DNA of 19,453 bases from Oscillospiraceae bacterium (lineage in GTDB: Bacteria > Bacillota > Clostridia > Oscillospirales > Ruminococcaceae): positions 1-19,453 of the forward strand of contig CAAGDZ010000462.1 of assembly GCA_900768735.1 (NCBI GenBank), given 5' to 3'. How positions within the stretch are numbered: position 1 is the first letter of the stretch; the number at the start of each line of letters is the position of its first letter. The notes below the pieces were generated by a model that searched no databases, was not told where the DNA came from, and saw nothing but the letters and a program-made list of their open reading frames with translations. This document shows positions 7,177 to 13,719 of the stretch, in pieces. The position numbers and the translations under genes are program-made.

Positions 7177-7205
7177 TTGAAATTCGGTGAAAAATGATGT
7201 ATAAT
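7177..7205 (+). promoter_or_regulatory. Sigma-A promoter at the head of the atp operon
   Basis: The -35 TTGAAA (7177-7182), an exact 17-base spacer and a consensus -10 TATAAT (7200-7205) make this the best promoter in the window. Start is near 7212, giving a leader of about 83 bases to the ATG at 7295. No terminator appears before 15572, so it probably drives all twelve genes through atpC. Confidence 0.78.
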
Positions 7206-7294
7206 AGTATTATTAAGCCGATGTCAAGGTAAGCAGTCTGCATGGCATACCGCCGTACAGCCGCTTATGTACTTTATGCAAGGAGGGCATATCT

Positions 7295-7984
7295 ATGACA
7301 AAAAAGAACACCGCCGCGACGGTGGTTACAATAGTAGTGGCTGTTCTTGCAATAGCCACCACGCTTTTCTTACTCTATCAGATGTCGCAGAAGCAGACGC
7401 AGGATACAAGCTATTCCTTTGTTCCCTCAGAAGAGGTAAACAATGAGATGATAGACAACGCGACCACGCTTGTGAAAAACAACTGCGAGGTCTTCAGGAT
7501 TTTCATGCAGTACGGACTGCCGCATGAGGGCGAGCCGTACAACAATGTCCCCGAGGACGGCTTTTATACCGTAAAAAGCAACGACTACAAGACGATGGCA
7601 GATATAGAAAATCTGGTAAACTCGACCTTTGTTGACAGCGAGGCACAGCGCATACTGACCAACGTAAACGGAAACGGCGCGGTATACGCCGAGGAGACCG
7701 ACAACGAGGGCAACAAGGGCATCGGTCTTTCCGCAGACATGGTTGACTCAAACGGCCGCTTCAAGGCTTATGACTACGGCTATTCGTGGACTAACGCAAG
7801 CGTTTCGCTCAGTCCCAAGTCAAACACCGAGTGTGAAATTATTATAGAGCTTGCCGCCGAGACAAACGGCAGCGCCGCAAGCAGCGCCGACTCCGACGCG
7901 TCGGGAAGCACAGACACCAAGACCTTTACCTTCACCATGCTTAAAGTAAACGGCAACTGGCGTCTGCAAAAGCTCGCATATTGA
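7295..7984 (+). CDS. Membrane-anchored extracytoplasmic protein, first gene of the atp operon
   Basis: This 229-residue protein of unknown function has a short basic N-terminus (MTKKN) and one membrane helix (about residues 8-29, AATVVTIVVAVLAIATTLFLLY). An extracytoplasmic domain of about 200 residues follows. A Ser/Ala/Asp-rich low-complexity stretch (about residues 189-208) precedes the ending FTFTMLKVNGNWRLQKLAY, which recalls the last strands of NTF2-like or DUF4878-like domains (inference only). The ribosome site AAGGAGG is strong. The gene lies 12 bases ahead of the AtpZ-like gene and behind the operon promoter, so it is probably co-expressed with ATP synthase. It could be an assembly or membrane-quality factor, or just a passenger. 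Confidence 0.8.
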   Translation: MTKKNTAATVVTIVVAVLAIATTLFLLYQMSQKQTQDTSYSFVPSEEVNNEMIDNATTLVKNNCEVFRIFMQYGLPHEGEPYNNVPEDGFYTVKSNDYKTMADIENLVNSTFVDSEAQRILTNVNGNGAVYAEETDNEGNKGIGLSADMVDSNGRFKAYDYGYSWTNASVSLSPKSNTECEIIIELAAETNGSAASSADSDASGSTDTKTFTFTMLKVNGNWRLQKLAY

Positions 7985-7996
7985 TATAAAATACCG

Positions 7997-8302
7997 ATGA
8001 ATAAAAAGGAAAATCCGCTCAAGGTCTACGCGGTCGTCAGTCAGATAGGCTTTCTCGTTATATGCCCCCTGCTGATTTTTATATGGGGCGGGAGCGCGCT
8101 TATCGAGTGGCTGTCTCTGCCGTCATGGGTGATGATTATATGCGTTTTTGCGGGTATACTCACTATGGTGTGCGGAGCGGGGAACTATCTTTATCACCTT
8201 ATAAAGATGTACGACAAGGACGATAAGAAGAATATAAAGTATATTTCCGACCGCCGCGACAATGACTATTACGATGACAGCGCAAAGAACAAGCGGCTGT
8301 AA
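7997..8302 (+). CDS. atpZ: AtpZ/AtpI-family small membrane protein
   Basis: The 101-residue protein has two membrane helices (about residues 13-36 and 42-66) joined by a short turn (LSLPSW), then a charged, Asp/Lys-rich cytoplasmic tail. That layout, the second helix pattern WVMIICVFAGILTMVCGAGNYLY and its position just ahead of the AtpI-like gene fit the AtpZ family. These accessory membrane proteins are encoded at the head of atp operons and are proposed to help FO assembly or divalent cation transport. No good Shine-Dalgarno precedes ATG 7997, and the previous stop is only 12 bases away, so translation may be coupled. Family assignment rests on topology and context more than on strong identity. 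Confidence 0.68.
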   Translation: MNKKENPLKVYAVVSQIGFLVICPLLIFIWGGSALIEWLSLPSWVMIICVFAGILTMVCGAGNYLYHLIKMYDKDDKKNIKYISDRRDNDYYDDSAKNKRL

Positions 8303-8330
8303 AGCGGCTTTGCGATAAATGTGATAACAA

Positions 8331-8732
8331 ATGAAGAAAAAATTTACCGAAAAAGTTACTTTCAAGGAGTTTAGGGCGCTTGCCCCATACTATATCGGCG
8401 CTCTGGTGCTGCTGTGTGCGGTAAGTGCGGTGCTCTGCATAGCGGGCGCGGGTGACTATACGCTGTTTACCGGCGCTGCGGCAGGTACTCTCCTGTCCGC
8501 GGGCAGCTTTGTCCTTATGGGACTTACCGCGGAGCGCTCGCTGTACATGGGCGAAAAATCGGCAAAGCTCGCACTCAACGGCTGGTACGCCGCAAGATAT
8601 ATAGCGATGTTTATAATACTCGGGGCGCTTATGTATTTTAAGCTCGTAAACCCCGTCACGGCACTTTTGCCACTTTTCGTGCCGAAGGTAGGCTACACGG
8701 TGGCGGCATTTAAGGAAAAAAGCGAATTTTAA
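8331..8732 (+). CDS. atpI: ATP synthase subunit I-like membrane protein
   Basis: The 133-residue protein has four predicted membrane helices (about 18-38, 44-66, 84-103 and 106-126). A short amphipathic region with basic residues (WYAARYIAM) lies in the middle and LLPLFVPKVGYTVAAF near the end, as in the ATP-synt_I family. AtpI acts in assembly of the c ring in several bacteria (family knowledge). It lies directly before atpB, the standard place for atpI. The ribosome site is weak (no clear GGAG before ATG 8331), and the AtpZ-like stop is 28 bases upstream. Sequence divergence of this family keeps the confidence moderate. Confidence 0.72.
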   Translation: MKKKFTEKVTFKEFRALAPYYIGALVLLCAVSAVLCIAGAGDYTLFTGAAAGTLLSAGSFVLMGLTAERSLYMGEKSAKLALNGWYAARYIAMFIILGALMYFKLVNPVTALLPLFVPKVGYTVAAFKEKSEF

Positions 8733-8777
8733 AAATACTTTAAGGGTAATATTTTCCACGAAAGGATTTGAATAAAT

Positions 8778-9506
8778 ATGACAGACCTTTTAAAGACGGC
8801 GGCAGAATTTACCGTAGAGGGTCCTCTCGAATCAATCAGCTTTAATCTGGGCGGCTGGCGTGTGGTAATAAGCGAAAGCGTAGTCGTACAATGGATAGTT
8901 ATGCTTATCCTCGCCGTTGTTTTCTTTATCCTCGGCAGAAATCTGAAGGTAAAGGCTACCTCCCGCAGACAGATGGCGGCAGAATATCTGGTTTCATTTT
9001 TCCGCGGCATGGTAAAGGACACCATGGGCGTAAAGTACAACAAGTACACCGCATACATCGGCGCATTGTTCTGCTTTTCGATACTGTCAAGCCTTATGGG
9101 TCTGCTCGGACTTCGCACACCGACCTCGGATTTGTCGGTAATAGCCGCGTGGGGAATAGTAACCTTTGTTCTCACCCAGCGCAACAAGTTCAAGACAGGC
9201 GGCGTAAAGGGCTTTTTCAAGGGCTTTATCGAGCCTCTGCCGTTTATGCTCCCATTCAATATCATCGGCGAAATCGCAAACCCCGTATCCCAGACGCTGC
9301 GTCACTTTGCTAATATCCTCGCAGGCTCGGTTATCGGCGGACTGATTTATTTCGCACTCGGACAGATAGCAAACGGTCTTGCCTCAATCGGTATACCCGC
9401 GATACTGTCGCTCTACTTCGATCTGTTCTCGTCGTTTATACAGGCGTACATCTTCTGCACTCTGACGATGGCGTATGTATCCATGGCAGAATGCTCGGAC
9501 GACTAA
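8778..9506 (+). CDS. atpB: F-type ATP synthase subunit a
   Basis: This stator membrane subunit forms the ion half-channels against the c ring. It is 242 residues long with five to six membrane helices. The family landmarks are present: LRTPTSDL (112-119), Glu165 in IIGEIANPVS, the essential Arg175 in SQTLRHFANILAG, and Gln222 in FIQAYIFCTLT. The LRHFAN sequence replaces the more common LRLFGN, a variant compatible with function. The start ATG 8778 follows an AAAGGA site. It is unusually far (181 bases) from the next gene, atpE. Confidence 0.97.
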   Translation: MTDLLKTAAEFTVEGPLESISFNLGGWRVVISESVVVQWIVMLILAVVFFILGRNLKVKATSRRQMAAEYLVSFFRGMVKDTMGVKYNKYTAYIGALFCFSILSSLMGLLGLRTPTSDLSVIAAWGIVTFVLTQRNKFKTGGVKGFFKGFIEPLPFMLPFNIIGEIANPVSQTLRHFANILAGSVIGGLIYFALGQIANGLASIGIPAILSLYFDLFSSFIQAYIFCTLTMAYVSMAECSDD

Positions 9507-9511
9507 CCACG

Positions 9512-9540
9512 TTTAACCCCTCGAAAGAGGTTGGTATAAT
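9512..9540 (+). promoter_or_regulatory. Candidate internal promoter upstream of atpE
   Basis: An extended -10 element, TGGTATAAT (9532-9540), lies just after the atpB stop codon. A weak -35 (TTTAAC, 9512-9517) sits 17 bases from the hexamer. Transcription from about 9547 would make a shorter message for atpE to atpC. A perfect TGnTATAAT can act with a poor -35, but chance occurrence in an intergenic stretch cannot be excluded. Confidence 0.42.
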
Positions 9541-9664
9541 AACCGTACAAAACGCTTGTGCGGTGCTGTAAAATCACCTGCACAGCAGGATTAAAAAACA
9601 GAGGGCGTATGATAATTCCTGTTTTCATGCCGTCGGTTTGCCCGATTTAGGAAAACCGCCTCTG
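9516..9664 (+). promoter_or_regulatory. Structured atpB-atpE intercistronic leader
   Basis: This stretch can fold into several hairpins. CCTC-GAAA-GAGG lies at 9519-9530. Two competing pairings, TGCTGT/ACAGCA (9564-9569 with 9582-9587) and CCTGC/GCAGG (9577-9581 with 9585-9589), share bases. A nested helix pairs CAGAGG/CCTCTG (9599-9604 with 9659-9664) and CGGTTT/AAACCG (9634-9639 with 9653-9658), ending just before the atpE ribosome site. It could tune translation of the c subunit, which is needed in many copies, or mark RNA processing. Structure seen by eye only. Confidence 0.45.
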
Positions 9665-9687
9665 AGATGAAAGGAAAGGTTATAAGT

Positions 9688-9951
9688 ATGGAAAACTTAT
9701 CACAGGCAATCGTACTCGGTGCATCGGCAATCGGTGCAGGTCTTGCTATGATAGCAGGTCTCGGCCCCGGTATCGGTGAAGGCTTCTGCGGCGGCAAGGC
9801 AGTAGAGGCAATCGGCAGACAGCCCGAGGCTTCGGGCGCAATCACAAGAACAATGATTATCGGTGATGCTCTCGCAGAAACAACAGGTCTTTATTCACTG
9901 GTTATCGCCCTGCTTTTGATGTTCGCAAACCCCTTCATGGGCCAGCTTTAA
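9688..9951 (+). CDS. atpE: F-type ATP synthase subunit c, two-carboxylate (probable Na+) type
   Basis: The 87-residue hairpin protein forms the rotor ring. Helix 1 (about 8-38) has AIGAGLAMIAGLGPGIGEGF, the loop has GRQPEASG (43-50) and helix 2 (about 53-82) has DALAETTGLYSLVIALLLMFANPF. The essential carboxylate is Glu64, followed by Thr65, Thr66 and Tyr69. A second Glu, Glu31, stands where Na+-type c subunits such as that of Ilyobacter carry Gln32. Glu32/Glu65 is the two-carboxylate Na+ site described in Fusobacterium nucleatum. Start ATG 9688 is preferred over ATG 9667 because AAAGGAAAGG lies between them. Confidence 0.96.
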   Translation: MENLSQAIVLGASAIGAGLAMIAGLGPGIGEGFCGGKAVEAIGRQPEASGAITRTMIIGDALAETTGLYSLVIALLLMFANPFMGQL

Positions 9952-9993
9952 TCAAAAATAAGGGTATAGCCCTATGGAAAGGACTGAAGAATA

Positions 9994-10536
9994 ATGGTAG
10001 AAGATTTACTCAGAGCGGCAGCGGAAACAGAGCAGGCTCACTTTTCGCTGGTCAGCATAGATGTCAATACTATAGTCTTCACTCTGATAAACACGCTGAT
10101 TATTGTTCTGCTTTATTTCTTTTTCCTGCACAAGCCTGTCTGCAAGATACTCGACAAGCGTGCAGAAACGGTAAATAAGGACATGGACGAGGCAGAAAAG
10201 GCGAAAAACGAGGCTAACGCCGTAAAGGCGGAGTACGAACAGCGTCTTGCCGAGTCCAAGGAAGAAGCAAACAGAATTGTCGCAGACGCTACCCGCAAGG
10301 CTCAGCAGCGCGAGGAGGAAATCATCGCGGAGGCAAACAGCGAGGCGACAAAGCTCAAACAGCGTGCCGAAGAATCAATCGAACGTGAAAAGAAGCGCGC
10401 TATAAACGAAATCAAGGGAGAAATCTCCGAGATGGTCGTTATGGCGGCAGGAAAGGTAGCCGAAAAGGAGATTACCGCGCAGGACAACGAGAAGATTATC
10501 GACTCTGTTTTAGCGCAAATCGGAGAGGAGAGCTGA
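9994..10536 (+). CDS. atpF: F-type ATP synthase subunit b
   Basis: This is the peripheral stalk subunit, 180 residues. A short N-terminal stretch and one membrane helix (about 24-46, VNTIVFTLINTLIIVLLYFFFL) lead to a long charged coiled coil (about 55-150) rich in Ala, Glu, Lys and Arg (for example AEKAKNEANAVKAEYEQRL). The C-terminus (MVVMAAGKVAEKEITAQDNEKII) matches the delta-binding end of the family. The ribosome site AAAGGA precedes ATG 9994. The stop TGA is 1 base from the atpH ATG, and the atpH ribosome site (GAGGAG) lies inside the last codons here, so the two are translationally linked. Confidence 0.96.
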   Translation: MVEDLLRAAAETEQAHFSLVSIDVNTIVFTLINTLIIVLLYFFFLHKPVCKILDKRAETVNKDMDEAEKAKNEANAVKAEYEQRLAESKEEANRIVADATRKAQQREEEIIAEANSEATKLKQRAEESIEREKKRAINEIKGEISEMVVMAAGKVAEKEITAQDNEKIIDSVLAQIGEES

Positions 10537-10537
10537 T

Positions 10538-11083
10538 ATGGCCTCGGTTGAAAAGACATACGGCGACGCTCTGTTTTCTCTGATTATCGAGGAGGATGAA
10601 AGCGCACTTACCGATGTGCTCGGCGAGCTTAAATCAATAGCCGGTATTTTCGGTTCTGAGCCCGATTTTATAAAGCTGCTCAAAGCGCCGACTGTTCCTC
10701 TTGAAAACAAGCAGTCAATAATAAAGGAAATCTTTGACGGCAGGGTACACCGCTTTGTACTGAATTTTCTTCTGGTACTCACCGAAAGCGGCAGAATAGA
10801 CAGCTTTGATAAGATTCTGGCTTACTTTACACAGCTTCACAATGATTATAAGAACATTGCCGACGTAACCGTTGTTTCGGCGATGCCGCTGTCAGAGCAG
10901 ACCGCGGAAAAAATCAGAGCGAAAATGGCATCTGTTACGGGTAAAACCGTGAATATGACGCTGAAAACCGACCCGCAGGTAATAGGCGGCGTGGTTATCA
11001 GCTACGGCAATACAACAATCGACGGCAGCGTAAAGGCACGACTTGAGCAGCTGAAAAACGATATTGCCGGAATAATCGCATAG
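10538..11083 (+). CDS. atpH: F-type ATP synthase subunit delta
   Basis: The 181-residue OSCP/delta subunit joins the F1 head to the b stalk. The N-terminal helical domain starts with YGDALFSLI, in place of the family's typical YA.ALF motif. The middle includes FVLNFLLVLTESGRI, which matches the family's NFL..L...GR signature. The C-terminal domain has DPQVIGGVVISYGNTTIDGSVKARLEQL, the conserved G-G-x-x-I...D.S...L end. Length is normal. ATG 10538 lies 1 base after the atpF stop. Confidence 0.96.
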   Translation: MASVEKTYGDALFSLIIEEDESALTDVLGELKSIAGIFGSEPDFIKLLKAPTVPLENKQSIIKEIFDGRVHRFVLNFLLVLTESGRIDSFDKILAYFTQLHNDYKNIADVTVVSAMPLSEQTAEKIRAKMASVTGKTVNMTLKTDPQVIGGVVISYGNTTIDGSVKARLEQLKNDIAGIIA

Positions 11084-11126
11084 TGATTATACTTTGCGAA
11101 AAAACTCAGAAAGGAAGAAAATCTCA

Positions 11127-12632
11127 ATGGATTTACGCCCAGAAGAAATAACAGGCATAATTAAATCCCGAATCAGAGATTACGGCTCCGAGATTCGTCT
11201 TGAGGACACCGGTACGGTTGTCACGGTCGGCGACGGAATCGTTCGCATACACGGACTTGAAAAGTGCATGATGAACGAGCTGCTTGAATTTGAAAACGGC
11301 GTGCGCTGTATGGCTCTGAACCTTGAACAGGACTTTGTCGGTGCGGTTATGCTGGGCTCCGACGCCGATATTAAAGAGGGCGACACGGTAAAGCGCACAG
11401 GCTCTATCGTATCCGTACCCGTAGGCGACGAGCTGCTCGGAAGAGTAGTAAATTCACTCGGTCAGCCTATCGACGGCAAGGGCGCAATACTCGCAGCCGA
11501 AACAAGACCGATTGAAAAAATCGCTCCGGGCATTATTACCAGAAAGTCGGTAAATGTCCCCCTGCAGACAGGTATCAAGGCTATAGACTCTATGATACCG
11601 ATAGGCAGAGGTCAGCGTGAGCTTATCATCGGCGACAGACAGACGGGTAAAACCGCTATTGCGATTGATACAATCATAAATCAGAAAAAGACAAACGTAC
11701 TTTGCATATACGTTGCAATCGGACAAAAGGCGTCCACGGTAGCAAACGTAGTAGAGCAGCTCGAAGCTGCGGGCGCTATGGAATATACCATAGTAGTTTC
11801 CGCTACAGCGAGCGAGCTTGCGCCCTTGCAGTATATCGCACCCTATTCGGGCTGTGCAATGGGCGAGTACTTTATGGAGCAGGGCAAGGACGTACTCATC
11901 GTATACGATGATTTGTCCAAGCACGCTGTTGCATACAGAGCGCTTTCGCTGCTACTGAAACGTCCGCCCGGACGTGAGGCATACCCCGGCGACGTATTCT
12001 ATTTACATTCACGTCTGCTGGAGCGTGCCGCAAACCTCAACGAAGACCACGGCGGCGGCTCGCTTACCGCACTCCCGATAATCGAGACGCAGGCGGGCGA
12101 CGTATCGGCATATATCCCGACAAACGTTATCTCTATCACCGACGGTCAGATATTCCTTGAGACCGAGCTGTTCCACTCGGGCGTACGCCCCGCGGTAAAC
12201 CCCGGTATCTCGGTATCGCGTGTCGGCGGTAACGCACAGATAAAGGCTATGAAAAAGGTAGCGGGTACGCTTAAGCTCGACTACTCGCAGTTCAGAGAGC
12301 TGCAGTCCTTCTCGCAGTTCGGCTCCGACCTTGATAAGGATACAAAGGAGCGTCTGGCAAAGGGCGAGCGCATAGTTGAGGTATTGAAGCAGGGACAGAA
12401 TGCCCCCGTAGCGGTAGAAAATCAGGTTATGATTATCTATGCCGTTATCAACAACTATTTAAAGGATATTCCGCTTGAAAAGGTTTCCGAGTACGAAAAG
12501 GAGCTGTATAAGTACATGGCGGAGACCCACCCCGAAATCCCGGGCGCTATAAGAGATGAAAAGGTACTCAGTCCCGAAAACGAGGAAAAGCTGAAAGCGG
12601 CTCTTAAAGAATTTACCGAAAAATTCATATAA
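11127..12632 (+). CDS. atpA: F-type ATP synthase subunit alpha
   Basis: The non-catalytic nucleotide-binding F1 subunit has 501 residues, the usual length. The P-loop GDRQTGKT is at 169-176 after PIGRGQRELII. The signature NPGISVSRVGGNAQIKAM is present late in the nucleotide domain, followed by the helical C-terminal domain (QFRELQSFSQFGSDLD). ATG 11127 is taken as start because AAAGGAAG lies upstream. An in-frame TTG at 11094 would include that site and add an odd basic tail. A small hairpin (12640-12654) and a 40-codon gene separate it from atpG. Confidence 0.98.
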   Translation: MDLRPEEITGIIKSRIRDYGSEIRLEDTGTVVTVGDGIVRIHGLEKCMMNELLEFENGVRCMALNLEQDFVGAVMLGSDADIKEGDTVKRTGSIVSVPVGDELLGRVVNSLGQPIDGKGAILAAETRPIEKIAPGIITRKSVNVPLQTGIKAIDSMIPIGRGQRELIIGDRQTGKTAIAIDTIINQKKTNVLCIYVAIGQKASTVANVVEQLEAAGAMEYTIVVSATASELAPLQYIAPYSGCAMGEYFMEQGKDVLIVYDDLSKHAVAYRALSLLLKRPPGREAYPGDVFYLHSRLLERAANLNEDHGGGSLTALPIIETQAGDVSAYIPTNVISITDGQIFLETELFHSGVRPAVNPGISVSRVGGNAQIKAMKKVAGTLKLDYSQFRELQSFSQFGSDLDKDTKERLAKGERIVEVLKQGQNAPVAVENQVMIIYAVINNYLKDIPLEKVSEYEKELYKYMAETHPEIPGAIRDEKVLSPENEEKLKAALKEFTEKFI

Positions 12633-12639
12633 GTTATCG

Positions 12640-12654
12640 GCGGGATAAGCCCGC
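12640..12654 (+). other. Intercistronic hairpin after atpA
   Basis: GCGGG-ATAAG-CCCGC forms a 5-bp GC stem 8 bases past the atpA stop, with no T-run after it. It is too weak for a terminator. It may slow 3' decay or separate translation of atpA from the small gene that follows. Confidence 0.4.
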
Positions 12655-12684
12655 ATAAGCTATCGGAAGAAAGGAACTAACGTT

Positions 12685-12807
12685 ATGAAAAAAGCTTCTT
12701 TGGTATTAAGCATTGTAGCATTAAGCATTTCCGCTCTTACACTTGCACTGACGGTACTGGAGCTGTTTTATAAGAAAGTGACTTATATCGACAGCGACAA
12801 AATCTGA
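12685..12807 (+). CDS. 40-residue single-TM microprotein between atpA and atpG
   Basis: A short gene runs from ATG 12685 to TGA 12807. It has a proper ribosome site (GAAAGGA, about 9 bases upstream). The product begins MKKASLVLSIVALSISALTL, continues ALTVLELFYK and ends KVTYIDSDKI. That is a basic N-terminus, one continuous hydrophobic helix (about residues 4-28) and a short polar tail. It is not one of the eight standard ATP synthase subunits and I do not recognise it. The next gene's AAGGAGG starts 3 bases after its stop, so it is embedded in the atp translation chain. It may be an accessory FO peptide, an assembly factor or an inhibitor; a chance reading frame is the alternative but is disfavoured by the ribosome site and the TM character. 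Confidence 0.72.
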   Translation: MKKASLVLSIVALSISALTLALTVLELFYKKVTYIDSDKI

Positions 12808-12824
12808 TTTAAGGAGGGATTTGC

Positions 12825-13682
12825 TTGGCTTCCGGAAACATGAAGGACATAAAGCGCCGTGTAAAAAGCGTTGAGTCCACCATGCAGATTACAAAAGCCA
12901 TGGAGCTTGTCGCATCGTCAAAGCTCCGCAAGGCTAAACAAAAAGCCGAGGACGCGCGTCCGTTTTTCGAGGCGCAGTATTCTCTCATGTGCCGTATTGC
13001 CGGCGAAACCGAAAACTTAAGCACCGTATTCACACGGCGCAGAGAAGTAAAAAACAGACTGTTCATCGTTATCGCGGGCGACAGAGGTCTTGCCGGCGGA
13101 TATAACTCAAACGTGCTGAAGCTTGCCGAGCAGGCTCGTGCCAACGGTTCCGAGCCTAAAATCATTGCGATAGGCAAAAAATCGGTCGAGTATTTTACAA
13201 AGCACGGCTATGATGTGATAGCGTCATACCCCGGACTTGCCGAGCATATAAAGACGGCGGACGCGGCAGACATCGCGCGTGTGGCTGTAGATATGTTCTC
13301 AGCCGGCGAGACCGATAAAATCGAGCTGTTCTTCACTCAGTTTGTTTCTCCGCTGGTGCAGAACGCTACGCAGATGGCGGTGCTCCCCGTAGAGCCTCCG
13401 GTCGGCGGCGTCTCCCCCGAAAACAAGGCGGGCACGACCTACGACCCAAGCCCCGAGGTGGTGTTTAACCGCGTTATACCAAAGCTTGTAACAAGTCTTG
13501 TCATGTGCGCGGTAAACGAATCCTATGCGTCGGAGCTCGGAGCACGCAGAACGGCAATGGAAAATGCCACCGATAACGCAGAGGAGATGATTGGCTCGCT
13601 GTCGCTCATGTACAACCGTGCAAGACAGGAGAAAATCACCAACGAGCTCAACGAAATCGTATCGGGTGCAAACGCGCTGTAA
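12825..13682 (+). CDS. atpG: F-type ATP synthase subunit gamma
   Basis: The central rotor shaft, 285 residues. The N-terminal helix reads MASGNMKDIKRRVKSVESTMQITKAMELVASSKLRKA, here broken for the family landmarks DIKRR, TMQITKAM and VASSKLRKA. The Rossmann-like middle has FIVIAGDRGLAGGYNSNV, and the C-terminal helix has SELGARRTAMENATDNAEEM and YNRARQEKITNELNEIVSGA. The start is TTG 12825, well supported by AAGGAGGG 6-7 bases upstream and by the family-typical MAS start. ATG 12840 has no ribosome site. The UUG start may lower initiation relative to neighbours. Confidence 0.96.
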   Translation: MASGNMKDIKRRVKSVESTMQITKAMELVASSKLRKAKQKAEDARPFFEAQYSLMCRIAGETENLSTVFTRRREVKNRLFIVIAGDRGLAGGYNSNVLKLAEQARANGSEPKIIAIGKKSVEYFTKHGYDVIASYPGLAEHIKTADAADIARVAVDMFSAGETDKIELFFTQFVSPLVQNATQMAVLPVEPPVGGVSPENKAGTTYDPSPEVVFNRVIPKLVTSLVMCAVNESYASELGARRTAMENATDNAEEMIGSLSLMYNRARQEKITNELNEIVSGANAL

Positions 13683-13719
13683 TACAGCATATATTTAGAG
13701 AAAGGATTGGTTTGACCTT

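Noticed and set aside
7239..7280. Possible 5'-UTR hairpin (TGCAT/ATGCA outer, GTACA/TGTAC inner) before the first atp-operon gene
   Set aside because: Stems are only 5 bp with a large internal loop. It abuts the ribosome site, which is notable, but stability is doubtful and no riboswitch class is recognisable.
8199..8759. A 186-codon minus-strand frame opposite the AtpZ/AtpI-like genes
   Set aside because: Composition is basic and low in order, no motif is seen, and the plus strand carries membrane proteins in the correct atp context.
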